A program made the translations under genes and the position numbers. DNA of 64,000 nt from NCBI RefSeq assembly GCF_019977195.1, contig NZ_AP024643.1:3906001-3970000 (forward strand), written 5' to 3'. Of this stretch, positions 27,023-35,042 are shown in pieces (within the stretch, counting starts at the first letter, position 1; each line of letters begins with the position of its first letter). The notes under the pieces were generated by a model. That model did no database searches. It worked only from the letters and a program-made list of their open reading frames with translations, and was not told the DNA's origin. The DNA is from Arthrobacter sp. StoSoilA2. Its GTDB lineage: Bacteria > Actinomycetota > Actinomycetes > Actinomycetales > Micrococcaceae.

Positions 27023-27777
27023 CAGATTGGCAACTTCACATCGGTTTGGAACCAGTACTGCAACTCGGTCACCCAGGTTCCCCACACACCGGTGGCCATC
27101 AGGATGCCGAGCAAAATCAGGATGCCTCCACCAAACCGCTGGATCGCCAGGCGGTGCGTCCGGAAGAAGGACATGACGCCCATGCCCCGCCGGACGGCAA
27201 GGGCGATCAGGAGGAACGGGATACCCAGGCCAAGGCTGTAAACGAAGGCCAGGAGCGCACCCTTTGCCGCCGACGATCCGCCGGACAAACTCAGCAACTG
27301 TACCGCGGAGTATGTGGGCCCGATGCATGGAGCCCACCCCAGACCGAACGTCAGCCCCAGCAGCGGCGCGCCCCACAGGCCGGCCGGAGGCTTGGCATGG
27401 ATTTTGGCGTCGCGCTGCAGCCAACCAAAGCCACCCATGAAGACGACGCCCATGAGGATGACCAGAATGCCCAGCACTTGGGTGATCCAGGCGTTCTGCG
27501 GGCCTGTCAGTAGGGTCCCGAGCTGCCCAAACGCACCGCCCAGGAGGACAAAGATCACCGAAAAGCCCAGCACAAACAGCCCAATACCTGCCAGCATGCG
27601 GCCGCGCCGCTGCTTTTGGAGGTCGACGCCGGTCAGTCCCGTGACGTAGCCAAGGTAGCCGGGGACGAGCGGCAGCACGCACGGCGAAAGGAACGAGACG
27701 AGTCCGGCCAGCAGCGCAACCGGCACGGCAAGCAGCAGTGATCCATTCAGGATCGTCTCGGCGAAAGGACTGTTCAT
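27022..27777 (-). CDS. ccdA: Cytochrome c biogenesis thiol transporter CcdA
   Basis: A 251-residue membrane protein with six helices. The two reactive cysteines sit in the expected places: SFLSPCVLPLVPGYLGYVTG in the first helix and GLGWAPCIGPTYSAV in the fourth. It carries electrons across the membrane to the TlpA-like protein encoded directly before it, keeping the CXXCH of apocytochromes reduced. It is followed by resB with a one-base overlap. Confidence 0.93.
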   Translation of the reverse strand: MNSPFAETILNGSLLLAVPVALLAGLVSFLSPCVLPLVPGYLGYVTGLTGVDLQKQRRGRMLAGIGLFVLGFSVIFVLLGGAFGQLGTLLTGPQNAWITQVLGILVILMGVVFMGGFGWLQRDAKIHAKPPAGLWGAPLLGLTFGLGWAPCIGPTYSAVQLLSLSGGSSAAKGALLAFVYSLGLGIPFLLIALAVRRGMGVMSFFRTHRLAIQRFGGGILILLGILMATGVWGTWVTELQYWFQTDVKLPI

Positions 27778-27782
27778 GGGTA

Positions 27783-28388
27783 CTACTCAGCCACTGCGGA
27801 CGTAATGAGGGCCTTCAACGTGCTTTTCTCGATTTCGCCGAGGACGCGGGAGGCAACTTTGCCTTCCTTGTCCAGGACCAATGTGGTGGGCACCGCGCCG
27901 GGAGGCACGATTCCGGACACAGACAGGAGCACAGCCCCGTCTTTGTCGTTGAAGCTCGGGTAGGTGAGGTTGAAGGTCTTGTCGAAGGCCTCTGCGGTGG
28001 CTTTCTCGTCACGCAGGTTAACGCCGAAGAATTGAACGCCTTGGTCCTTGAAGTCCTGGTGCAGGGCTTCAAGCTGGGGAGCTTCGACGCGACACGGGGC
28101 ACAGGCCGCGAACCAGAAGTTCAAGACCGTGACTTTACCCTTGAGGTCTTCGGGCTTGACCGTCTCCCCATTGAAGAGTGTCCCCTTGAGCGCCACCGGT
28201 GCAGCACGGTCGGCTTTGGCGAACTCGGTGACGGAACCATCCCCGGCCACGTAGTTCTTGTTGTCGCCTTTTCGGGCCTGCTCTGCGAGGGAGTCCTTCT
28301 GGGCGCAGGCCGACAGGCCCATGGTAAGTCCTGCCAACAGGACACCACCGGCTGTGAGCACGCCGCGACGCGAAACGTTGTTGTCCAT
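27783..28388 (-). CDS. TlpA/ResA-like thiol-disulfide lipoprotein
   Basis: A 201-residue protein. The N-terminus has SRRGVLTAGGVLLAG followed by the lipobox GLSAC (Cys28), so it is anchored outside the membrane and may use the Tat route. The thioredoxin fold has the redox pair C96-A-P-C99 (FAACAPCRVEA) and a cis-Pro region near IVPPGAVPTTLVLD. It receives electrons from CcdA and reduces apocytochrome c. I use the ATG at 28388; a longer frame would overlap the phosphatase gene. Confidence 0.9.
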   Translation of the reverse strand: MDNNVSRRGVLTAGGVLLAGLTMGLSACAQKDSLAEQARKGDNKNYVAGDGSVTEFAKADRAAPVALKGTLFNGETVKPEDLKGKVTVLNFWFAACAPCRVEAPQLEALHQDFKDQGVQFFGVNLRDEKATAEAFDKTFNLTYPSFNDKDGAVLLSVSGIVPPGAVPTTLVLDKEGKVASRVLGEIEKSTLKALITSAVAE

Positions 28389-28392
28389 GTGC

Positions 28393-29058
28393 CTACGCCC
28401 CCGGAGTGCTTGCTGCACCGGGAAGGAGCACGGCAGCAGGTTCGCTGTATTCGACCCGCACAATCCTGCCGTCCTCGTCCAGGACCAGGGATGTCAGGGA
28501 GGTCAAGGTGCACTCACGCTTACGGGGGTCGTGCGCCAGCCGGCGGCCCTCGGCGGACAGGCGGGTGGACCAGATGGGAAGCTGATGGCTGACGAGGATC
28601 GCTTCCGCGCCGTCGCCACCCAGTTCGATCGCCTTGACACGCGCATCTTCAACGGCAGCCATGACGCGTGCGGCCTGCTCTTTGTAGGGCTCGCCCCAGG
28701 ACGGGCGCAGGGGGTTCCGGAAATAGAGCCAGTGCTTGGGCTTCAGGAATTCGCTGCGCGTGGGGTGGAGTCCCTCGAAGTGGTTCTCTGCTTCGATGAT
28801 CCTGGGGTCTGTATGGATATCGAGATGGAGCGCCTCGGCAGTGGGCATTGCCGTTTCCTGGGCGCGCGTGAGCGGCGAGGCGACCAAGTGGACAATCCTG
28901 GCACCCTCGTTTGCGCGGACGGTGAAGTGCTCGGCCAGCATGCGGGCCATCTCCCGGCCCCGCTCGGAGAGATGGAATTCAGGCAGCCGGCCATAGAGGA
29001 CGCCATCGGGATTATGGACCTCGCCATGGCGAAGCAGATGGACAGTTGCTTGGGGCAT
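28393..29058 (-). CDS. Histidine phosphatase family protein (phosphoglycerate-mutase-like)
   Basis: A 221-residue protein with the RHG motif LLRHGEVHNPDGVLYGRLP at residues 8-26 and the second catalytic His in LVSHQLPIWSTRL. This fits a phosphatase of the histidine acid family, of the kind that sits at the head of the tlpA-ccdA-resB-ccsB operon in Micrococcaceae. The substrate is unknown; true phosphoglycerate mutase is unlikely because the protein lacks the longer mutase loops. It ends four bases before the TlpA gene. Confidence 0.85.
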   Translation of the reverse strand: MPQATVHLLRHGEVHNPDGVLYGRLPEFHLSERGREMARMLAEHFTVRANEGARIVHLVASPLTRAQETAMPTAEALHLDIHTDPRIIEAENHFEGLHPTRSEFLKPKHWLYFRNPLRPSWGEPYKEQAARVMAAVEDARVKAIELGGDGAEAILVSHQLPIWSTRLSAEGRRLAHDPRKRECTLTSLTSLVLDEDGRIVRVEYSEPAAVLLPGAASTPGA

Positions 29059-29190
29059 GTTTACCAGTTTCTCAAAGAAGCGGGGCGATCCGAAATCTTC
29101 TACCGTCAGTAGAACTCAAAGTTTTCTCAAAATGTTCCGTGGAGTTGGAATAAAAGATGCATATGCATGTTTATACTAGACACGAAGCTC

Positions 29191-29219
29191 GGTTGACGTT
29201 TCAAGTAAATGCATCAACC
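29191..29219. promoter_or_regulatory. Candidate operator upstream of the YceI gene
   Basis: GGTTGACG (29191-29198) is paired with CATCAACC (29212-29219), 7 of 8 bases matching, around an AT-rich centre. A second, perfect palindrome ATGCATATGCAT lies at 29157-29168, just before TATACT (29172-29177), which could be a -10 box. YceI genes are often under MarR-family control, so these are plausible repressor sites; nothing proves it. Confidence 0.3.
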
Positions 29220-29270
29220 AGTCCGCCGGGCAAGCAAGCGGTACCTTCCACTACATACAGGAGAAACATC

Positions 29271-29825
29271 ATGATGACCCTTCCCGCCAACGTCACCACC
29301 GGCATCTGGACCCTCGACGCTTCTCACAGCGAGATCGGCTTCACCGTCCGCCACGCAGGTATCAGCAAGGTCCGCGGCGTCTTCAAGGATGCCGAAGCAA
29401 CCCTCGAAGTCGGCGAGACGCTGACGGACTCCAAGGTCAACGCAACCATCCGGACCGCCAGCTTTGACTCCGGCGACGTCAACCGCGACGGCCACGTCAA
29501 GGGCGAAGACTTCTTCGATGTGGAGAAGTACCCGGAGATCACCTTCGTCTCCCGCCACGTCAAGGCAAACGGCGACGGCTTCGATCTTGTGGGCGATCTC
29601 ACCATCAAGGGAGTCACCGAGGAAGTTTCCATCGAAACCGAATTCAACGGCGTCGCAGTGGATCCCTTCGGCAACACCCGTGCAGGCGTCTCCGGCGAAA
29701 CTACCATCAGCCGCAAGGACTTCGGCCTGACCTGGAACGCCGTGCTTGAGGCCGGTGGCGTCCTGGTCAGCGACAAGGTTGTCATCAACCTGGAACTCGC
29801 GTTCATCGCACCGGCAGCTGCCTAG
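29271..29825 (+). CDS. YceI family protein
   Basis: A 184-residue protein with the YceI lipocalin-like pattern: TGIWTLDASHSEIGFTVRHAG at the start, then KVRGVFKDAEATLEV, SFDSGDVNRDGHVKGEDFFDVEKYPEITF (a highly conserved block, 67-95) and a C-terminal DFGLTWNAVLEAGG segment. The fold binds polyisoprenoids such as quinones. There is no signal peptide, so it should stay in the cytoplasm. The start is fixed by AGGAG seven bases before the ATG at 29271; a second ATG follows directly. It has its own regulatory region and a strong terminator. Confidence 0.9.
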   Translation: MMTLPANVTTGIWTLDASHSEIGFTVRHAGISKVRGVFKDAEATLEVGETLTDSKVNATIRTASFDSGDVNRDGHVKGEDFFDVEKYPEITFVSRHVKANGDGFDLVGDLTIKGVTEEVSIETEFNGVAVDPFGNTRAGVSGETTISRKDFGLTWNAVLEAGGVLVSDKVVINLELAFIAPAAA

Positions 29826-29868
29826 ATCCACAGCAGCTTGCACGGGAACTCGTACAGCAGTCCCGAGT

Positions 29869-29909
29869 AAACGGCGCCCCGTCACAGTTCCGCTGTGGGG
29901 GCGCCGTTT
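29869..29909 (+). terminator. Terminator after the YceI gene
   Basis: A 12-bp outer stem (29869-29880 with 29898-29909) continues into an inner stem CACAG/CTGTG (29883-29887 with 29893-29897), giving a long GC-rich hairpin that ends in TTT. Confidence 0.75.
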
Positions 29910-30018
29910 CGCATACTCATTCGTCACCCTGCGATTATTCGGCAAACACCCTGTAGTTCACTGCGCGGCAGCTCCGAATTTCCTATGCATCCCTCAACCT
30001 GCGGTCTAAAGTGATGCC

Positions 30019-30717
30019 ATGAGTAACCCAGACGAAGCACCACAGCCTCAGCAGCCCGGCGCCCAGCCTCCGCAGCCCGGCAATGTTCCTCCTGCGGGTT
30101 ACCAACCACCGCAGGGTTACCAACCACCCCAGGGCTACCAGCCGCCGTCGCAACCAGGTCAGTATTCGCAGCCTGGCCAGTACTCGCAGCCCGGGCCAGG
30201 CCAGCCCGGACAGGCGGGCGGTTTCCACTTCGAAATGCCCACCGACGGCCCCCGCAACTTCAATGACATCCTTCCCCAAGGTGGTTTCTCGGGCCTCTTC
30301 AAGACCATGGGCCTGCCCACCGAGCTCAAAGTGTCGTACTTCATTTGGGTCATCTCGGGACTCCTGGGCCTCCTGTTTGGCCTCATCGGGCTTTTCGCCA
30401 TCATCGCAGCGTTCGCTTTCATGCCGGGAGTTGCCGCACTCCTGCTGGTTCTCCTGATCATCAGCCTTGCTGTTGCAGCCGCCCAGATAGTCCTTGCCAT
30501 GAAGATGAAGGAAGGCAAGGAATGGGCACGCCTCGCCCTCACCGTCCTTGCCGCAGTTTCCCTGTTGCTCGCCATCTTCGGCTCCATCAACGCCGGCGGA
30601 CCCGGTGCAGGCCTGGGTGGCAACTGGTTCGGTTTCCTGGTCAGCGCGGTGGCCGTTGTACTGATGTGGCTGCCGAACTCGCAGCTGTGGTTCAAGGCAG
30701 TAAAGGGCGCCGTCTAA
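30019..30717 (+). CDS. Membrane protein with Pro/Gln-rich N-terminal tail
   Basis: A 232-residue protein. Residues 1-75 are a disordered tail of short repeats (GYQPPQ three times, then QYSQPGQ). The rest has four membrane helices (FIWVISGLLGLLFGLIGLFA, FMPGVAALLLVLLIISLAVA, LALTVLAAVSLLLAIFGS and WFGFLVSAVAVVLMWLPN). The charged stretch MKMKEGKEWARL between helices two and three resembles the matching loop of the gene that follows (RKGKNWARI). The two are tandem paralogues in the membrane part with differing tails. Function unknown. Confidence 0.75.
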   Translation: MSNPDEAPQPQQPGAQPPQPGNVPPAGYQPPQGYQPPQGYQPPSQPGQYSQPGQYSQPGPGQPGQAGGFHFEMPTDGPRNFNDILPQGGFSGLFKTMGLPTELKVSYFIWVISGLLGLLFGLIGLFAIIAAFAFMPGVAALLLVLLIISLAVAAAQIVLAMKMKEGKEWARLALTVLAAVSLLLAIFGSINAGGPGAGLGGNWFGFLVSAVAVVLMWLPNSQLWFKAVKGAV

Positions 30718-30772
30718 CCTGCCTGAAGTACCGCCGTCGGGCGCTCATCCAAGCCGCCCTGACAGGTGCACA

Positions 30773-30807
30773 AGGCCGTGGTGGTCCATTCGACCACCAC
30801 GGCCTTC
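30773..30807 (+). terminator. Terminator between the two tailed membrane genes
   Basis: A perfect 15-bp stem (30773-30787 with 30793-30807) with a 5-nt loop stands 55 bp after the first gene. The right arm ends in CTTCATCA rather than a U-run. Confidence 0.7.
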
Positions 30808-30980
30808 ATCATGAAGGCGTACGCCATCGTGATGATTTCATCTGAAGCAGGAAATTCCTGCGTGTGATCAACCGCAGCACCGGACCCCGGAGGTACGGTG
30901 GAAGCAGAACCAGGCTGGGGGCAGGGTCTTTTTGCTGATCCCGGCAGCCGTACCAGCAGTCGAACAAGCAAAGGAATGCC

Positions 30981-31856
30981 ATGAGCAACCCTCCATACCC
31001 GCCGTCCAACGCCGGGGACGCCAAACCGGGCGATCCCAACACAGGTGATAACAAGGGCGACGCCAACAAGCCTGAGCAGCCGGGCCAGCCATCCATGCCA
31101 CAGTACGGTCAGCCGTCGGCACCGCAGTACGGCCAGCAGACTCCCCAATATGGTCAGCAGCCGAGCGCTCCGCAGTACGGTCAGCAGTCCCCGGCTGCTC
31201 CCCAATATGGCCAACCCCCGGCTCCCCAATATGGTCAGCAGGCTCCCCAGTTTGGTCAGCAGTCGCCGCAGTTTGGCCAGCAGTCGCCGTACGGCCAGCA
31301 GCCGTCTCCCTACGGTCAGCAGGCCCCGCAATACGGGCAGGACACCAACTGGCCCAGCCAGCAGCCAGGGCCTGCTACGGTTCCCCCGCTGGTCAACATC
31401 TCCTTCTGGATGATCATCGCAGCGGGCATCCTGTCCGCCATCAGCTCGCTGATCCTGGCCACCACCGGCTCGGATGCCTTCATCAACTCGATGATCCAGC
31501 AGGCTGCACAGCAGGGCACTGAATTCCCGGAAGGCTCCCTGGAAGGCATGCGTGGCGGTATCGTCGTTGCCGCCATCATTGGGGCCATCGTGTCCCTGGG
31601 CCTCTACGCCTTGGTTGCATTCCCGGTCCGCAAGGGCAAGAACTGGGCCAGGATCCTGGGCACCGTCTTCGCGGCGATCTCCGTCCTCGGCCTCGCCGGA
31701 CTGTTCCAGTTCGGTGCTACGTATGGCATCCTGCAGCTCTTGGTGATCCTGCTGGGAGTGGCCGCAATCGTCCTGCTGTACCTGCCGGCGTCGGCTCCCT
31801 ATTTCCGTAAGCCGCAGCCTTTCGCCAACCCTTACCAGAACCCGTACGGCCGCTAA
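30981..31856 (+). CDS. Membrane protein with QYGQ-repeat N-terminal tail
   Basis: A 291-residue protein. Residues 35-120 hold about a dozen copies of a short repeat (QYGQQ, PQYGQPS, QFGQQ), low in charge and rich in Gln, Tyr and Pro. Four membrane helices follow (FWMIIAAGILSAISSLILA, GIVVAAIIGAIVSLGLYALVAF, ILGTVFAAISVLGLAGLF and LLVILLGVAAIVLLYLPAS). It is a tandem relative of the previous gene. The tail is of the kind that can promote self-association, but no role is known. The terminator between them means the genes are probably transcribed separately. Confidence 0.75.
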   Translation: MSNPPYPPSNAGDAKPGDPNTGDNKGDANKPEQPGQPSMPQYGQPSAPQYGQQTPQYGQQPSAPQYGQQSPAAPQYGQPPAPQYGQQAPQFGQQSPQFGQQSPYGQQPSPYGQQAPQYGQDTNWPSQQPGPATVPPLVNISFWMIIAAGILSAISSLILATTGSDAFINSMIQQAAQQGTEFPEGSLEGMRGGIVVAAIIGAIVSLGLYALVAFPVRKGKNWARILGTVFAAISVLGLAGLFQFGATYGILQLLVILLGVAAIVLLYLPASAPYFRKPQPFANPYQNPYGR

Positions 31857-31898
31857 ACCACGGCAGTTCGTTCCACAGCGGGCGCGGACCCGGAAAGG

Positions 31899-32606
31899 CT
31901 AGACAGCCTGACCCGGTGTCTGCGCCCGTTGTGCGTGGTACGCCAGGATCTGCAGCTCGGTGGCCATATCCACCTTGCGGAGGTTCACGTGCGGCGGAAC
32001 CTGCAGGAGAACCGGAGCAAAGCTCAGGATGCTCCGGATTCCGGCAGCGATGACGCGATCACAGACTTCCTGGGCCACTGTGGCGGGCAATGCCAGCACC
32101 ACCATGTTGGTGTGGGTGCGTTCCAGGACACGTTCAAGTTCCGCTGAATCGCTGACCCGCAACCAACCCACCTCGTTGCCGATCACCATGGGGTCTGCGT
32201 CGAAGATAGCCACGACGTCGAATCCCCGGGACTCGAAGCCGCCATACCGCGCCAGCGCCTTGCCGAGGTTACCGGCACCGACAATTGCGACCTTCCAGTC
32301 GTGCGTCAGGCCCAGGGCTGCAGCAATGTGACGGCTCAGGTACTGGACTTCGTAGCCCACCCCGCGGGTCCCGTACGAGCCCACGTAGGAGAGGTCCTTG
32401 CGGAGCGTGGAGGAGCTGACGCCTGAAGCCTCGGCCAACGCGTCCGATGACACACGTTCCACGCCTTCTGCCAGGAGCGAGTTGAGCGCGCGCAAATAGA
32501 GAGTCATCCGGGCCACAGCCGCGGGCGGGATCTGCTTGGCGGCAGGTTCGTTGTCCCCGCTTGTTGCCCCCGGGGACGGTTCCAGCGCAGTCACGGTTTT
32601 CTCCAT
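31899..32606 (-). CDS. rex: Redox-sensing transcriptional repressor Rex
   Basis: A 235-residue regulator. An N-terminal winged helix (about residues 25-85, ARMTLYLRALNSLLAEGVERVSSDALAEASGVSSSTLRKDLSYVG when read in parts) binds DNA. The Rossmann domain has VGAGNLGKALARYGGFESRGFD and an Asp after the second strand (IFDADP), which select NADH. Rex senses the NADH/NAD+ ratio and represses respiratory genes when NADH is low. It lies next to a glutaredoxin gene, a common actinobacterial pairing; the usual hemA neighbour is absent here. Its targets in this window are unknown, though the cytochrome and menaquinone genes are natural candidates. Confidence 0.93.
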   Translation of the reverse strand: MEKTVTALEPSPGATSGDNEPAAKQIPPAAVARMTLYLRALNSLLAEGVERVSSDALAEASGVSSSTLRKDLSYVGSYGTRGVGYEVQYLSRHIAAALGLTHDWKVAIVGAGNLGKALARYGGFESRGFDVVAIFDADPMVIGNEVGWLRVSDSAELERVLERTHTNMVVLALPATVAQEVCDRVIAAGIRSILSFAPVLLQVPPHVNLRKVDMATELQILAYHAQRAQTPGQAV

Positions 32607-32689
32607 TGCGTCGCTTGTTGTTCCACTCTATGGCCCTTGGGCGGACTCAACAAAAGCCGGTACTTCCGGGTAACAGAGTCCCGTGGTCC

Positions 32690-32944
32690 TCAGCCTTCGA
32701 GAACTTTTTTCAATGTACGTGTCAAGCGCTGCTCGTCGATCTTCCAAAAGTCGCGCTGGACCCCATCCACCAGCACCACTGGAATTTCCTCCGCGTAACG
32801 CTCCTGCAGTTCTGCCTTTCCGTCGATTGCCTGCTCGGTCCACTGGATGCCCAGTGCCGAGGTAACGCGCTCGACGGCGGCACGTGCCTCCGTGCACAGG
32901 TGGCAGTCAGCTTTGGTGAGGAGGACGACGTCGGGAATAGCCAT
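32690..32944 (-). CDS. Glutaredoxin family protein
   Basis: An 84-residue thioredoxin-fold protein with the redox motif C14-H-L-C17 (TKADCHLCTEA) and a cis-Pro loop EEIPVVLVDG. It starts at the ATG at 32944; a longer frame extends through the upstream repeat cluster and is not likely. It should reduce a small set of thiols in the cytoplasm. It is encoded before rex on the same strand, 83 bp away. Confidence 0.85.
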   Translation of the reverse strand: MAIPDVVLLTKADCHLCTEARAAVERVTSALGIQWTEQAIDGKAELQERYAEEIPVVLVDGVQRDFWKIDEQRLTRTLKKVLEG

Positions 32945-32962
32945 GACACAACGGTAACCGCC

Positions 32963-33032
32963 CCAACGCTCTCTCACATCCACCCCCTCCCCGGCCATCC
33001 CTCTCTCACATCCACCCCGGCGGTCGCCCACC
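32963..33032. repeat. 32-bp-period repeat cluster 0 (two copies)
   Basis: CTCTCTCACATCC occurs at 32969-32981 and again at 33001-33013, exactly 32 bp apart. It is the same core as in the clusters at 33896 and 35036. The sequences between the cores are less conserved. This cluster lies in the gap between the glutaredoxin gene and the HAD gene. Confidence 0.7.
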
Positions 33033-33077
33033 GTGCGCCCTCAACGCCGGGGCCGGGCGATTGACTAGACTCAAGGC

Positions 33078-33893
33078 ATGCCCGACGAGAAGAACGCCGC
33101 CGTGGTCGCCGACGCCAAGGTGCCACAGCACACCGGCGAAGCCGCTTTCTTCGACGTCGACAACACCTTGATGAAGGGCGCGAGCCTCTTCCACGTGGCC
33201 CGCAAGATGTACGAACGCAAGGCATTCACCCTGTCCCAGGCGGCTGGCTTCGCGTGGAAGCAGTTCAAATTTGTCATGCGTGGCGAGAATATGGACGACG
33301 TCCATGCGGTGCGCGACTCGGCCCTGACTCTGGCTGCCGGGATAACCGTGGAGGACATCAAAGCCCTCGGCGAAGAAGTCTATGACGAAATGATCGAGTC
33401 ACGGATCTGGCCCGGAACCAAGGCACTCGCGGAGCAGCACCTTCGTGTAGGCCGACGGGTGTGGTTAGTGACGGCCACCCCCATTGAGGTTGCCACAGTC
33501 ATCTCCACAAGGCTCGGACTGACGGGCGCGCTGGGGACCGTGGGCGAGGTCCATGACGGAATGTATACCGGCAAGCTTGTGGGTGACATCCTGCACGGGC
33601 CGGCCAAGGCCATCGCCGTCCAACTCATAGCTGATCAAGAAGGCTTGGACTTGGAACACTGCTGGGCTTACAGCGACTCTGCCAATGACATCCCGCTGCT
33701 GACTATGGTGGGTCACCCCGTGGTGATCAACCCCGACTCCAAGCTGCGCCGGCATGCCCGCGACAACAACTGGCCTGTATACGACTTCCGCTCCGGACGC
33801 CGTGCAGCAACCCTAGGACTTAAGGCCGCAACCGTCGGCGGAGCCATTTACGGATTGTGGCGTGGGTTCTCAAAGTTCCGTGGTCCCCGCTAG
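33078..33893 (+). CDS. HAD-IB family hydrolase (SerB-like phosphatase)
   Basis: A 271-residue protein. HAD motif I is AAFFDVDNTLMKG (nucleophile D26, acid D28); motif II is WLVTATPIEVA; motif III/IV is the lysine-containing segment GPAKAIAVQ followed by CWAYSDSANDIPLLTMVG. This is the HAD-IB pattern of phosphoserine-phosphatase relatives. The C-terminal 40 residues are basic with a hydrophobic stretch and may contact the membrane, as in related lipid-phosphate acting proteins. The substrate is unknown. It lies between repeat clusters 0 and 1. Confidence 0.88.
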   Translation: MPDEKNAAVVADAKVPQHTGEAAFFDVDNTLMKGASLFHVARKMYERKAFTLSQAAGFAWKQFKFVMRGENMDDVHAVRDSALTLAAGITVEDIKALGEEVYDEMIESRIWPGTKALAEQHLRVGRRVWLVTATPIEVATVISTRLGLTGALGTVGEVHDGMYTGKLVGDILHGPAKAIAVQLIADQEGLDLEHCWAYSDSANDIPLLTMVGHPVVINPDSKLRRHARDNNWPVYDFRSGRRAATLGLKAATVGGAIYGLWRGFSKFRGPR

Positions 33894-33895
33894 CT

Positions 33896-34016
33896 GTTCC
33901 GCTCTCACATCCCAACGCGTTTCCACCGTTCCGCTCTCACATCCCAACGCGTTTCCACCGTTCCGCTCTCACATCCCAACGCGTTTCCACCGTTCCGCTC
34001 TCTCATCCTCCATTAG
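33896..34016. repeat. 32-bp-period repeat cluster 1 (three full copies and one decayed)
   Basis: Three identical 32-bp units run head to tail at 33896-33927, 33928-33959 and 33960-33991, each reading GTTCCGCTCTCACATC and then CCAACGCGTTTCCACC. A decayed fourth copy follows from 33992. Read on the other strand, the unit starts GATGTGAGAG and aligns in phase with the units of cluster 2. The cluster begins two bases after the HAD stop. Confidence 0.9.
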
Positions 34017-34076
34017 CACTGGTCTGCCTGTGGATAACTTCTGCACGCTTTGCCGCTTCCAAGAAACAATGCGGGT

Positions 34077-35042
34077 ATGCAGAATTCGCTACTCAACCCG
34101 TCCAGCCCGATCTTGCGGCCTTTCAGCCTGAACGAAGCCAAAGCAGCGGGCATCAACCCCGCTGCCATTTGGCGCAGCAGCAACATTCTTCCCGTTAGCC
34201 GTGGCTTGTACCGGCCAAGCGATTGGGATTTCGACCTTCCGGCAGCCGCCCGTTCCCTTTCCTCAGCCAGCCCTGGCGCTTGGATCTCCCACACAACTGC
34301 CGCCAGGCTCTATGGTTTTGTCTTGCCAGCGTGGCTTTCGGATTCCAATGAACTGCATTTGAGCAAACCCCGACATCTGCCATCTGTTCGGCGCAAGGGC
34401 ATCATCGGGCACACGGAAAAGCACTTCGAGGGAGAGATTGAGCAAGTCCAAGGGATTTGGATGAGCACTCGAGCCCGAACATGGCTGGATTTGGCGCGTC
34501 GTCTCCCCCTTCATGACCTCGTATGCGTGGCAGATCAGTTGATCCGCATTCCGCGGCCCGAGTTTGAGGGGCGCGATGCACCGTTTGCTACTGCTGAGGA
34601 GCTCGGGAGCATCGTCGAGCGACACAAAAACCGCCAAGGCGTAGTCCGTGCACGGCAAGCCCTGGACCTTATGCGCGTCGGGGCCGACTCGGCTCCAGAG
34701 ACTTTGCTACGTATGGCCATGCTTGATGCCAATTTGCCGGAACCTCAGCTTCAGGTGATGCTGCGCGCGAACGACCCCTTCTCGCCCTCAGCGGACTTGG
34801 GTTTCAAGGCCCGTCGCCTCGCGATCCAGTACGACGGCGGCCATCACCTTGAGGAGGAGCAGATGCATAGCGATCGGCACAGGGATAAGGCCTTCAGAGC
34901 AGCCGGTTGGACTGTCCTTGTCTTTGGAAAAGAGGACCAGGCGGACAACTTCGGCAATGCCGTTCGGCAGATCAAGAGGGCCCTGCGGACTGCATGGATG
35001 GATCCATCCGTTGCGTCGGGGTTTGCCAGGAACGCGATGTGA
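34077..35042 (+). CDS. AbiEi/DUF559-like protein (winged helix plus Vsr-type nuclease-like domain)
   Basis: A protein of about 321 residues. The N-terminal 90 residues look like the wHTH of AbiEi-type antitoxins: FSLNEAKAAGINPAAIWRSS, LYRPSDWDF, AWISHTTAARLYG. The C-terminal 110 residues match the DUF559 (Vsr-like endonuclease) pattern: PSADLGFKARRLAIQYDGGHH, then SDRHRDKAFRAAGWTVLVF. The acidic residues of the putative active site (Asp in SADLGF and QYDGGHH) are present. I prefer the ATG at 34077; a TTG at 34050 is also in frame. Such genes are common, of variable content and unknown role in Arthrobacter. It is enclosed by inverted 32-bp repeat clusters. Confidence 0.8.
   Translation: MQNSLLNPSSPILRPFSLNEAKAAGINPAAIWRSSNILPVSRGLYRPSDWDFDLPAAARSLSSASPGAWISHTTAARLYGFVLPAWLSDSNELHLSKPRHLPSVRRKGIIGHTEKHFEGEIEQVQGIWMSTRARTWLDLARRLPLHDLVCVADQLIRIPRPEFEGRDAPFATAEELGSIVERHKNRQGVVRARQALDLMRVGADSAPETLLRMAMLDANLPEPQLQVMLRANDPFSPSADLGFKARRLAIQYDGGHHLEEEQMHSDRHRDKAFRAAGWTVLVFGKEDQADNFGNAVRQIKRALRTAWMDPSVASGFARNAM

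Noticed and set aside
27023..27682. N-terminal extension of resB by 220 residues
   Set aside because: The frame runs on through ccdA on the same strand in another frame. ccdA is complete and the true resB start is the ATG at 27022, which overlaps its stop.
33862..34131. Small proteins encoded in the repeat cluster
   Set aside because: Open frames there repeat LSHPNAFPPF-like text only because the unit is repeated; the 32-bp period shifts the frame at each copy and there is no ribosome site.
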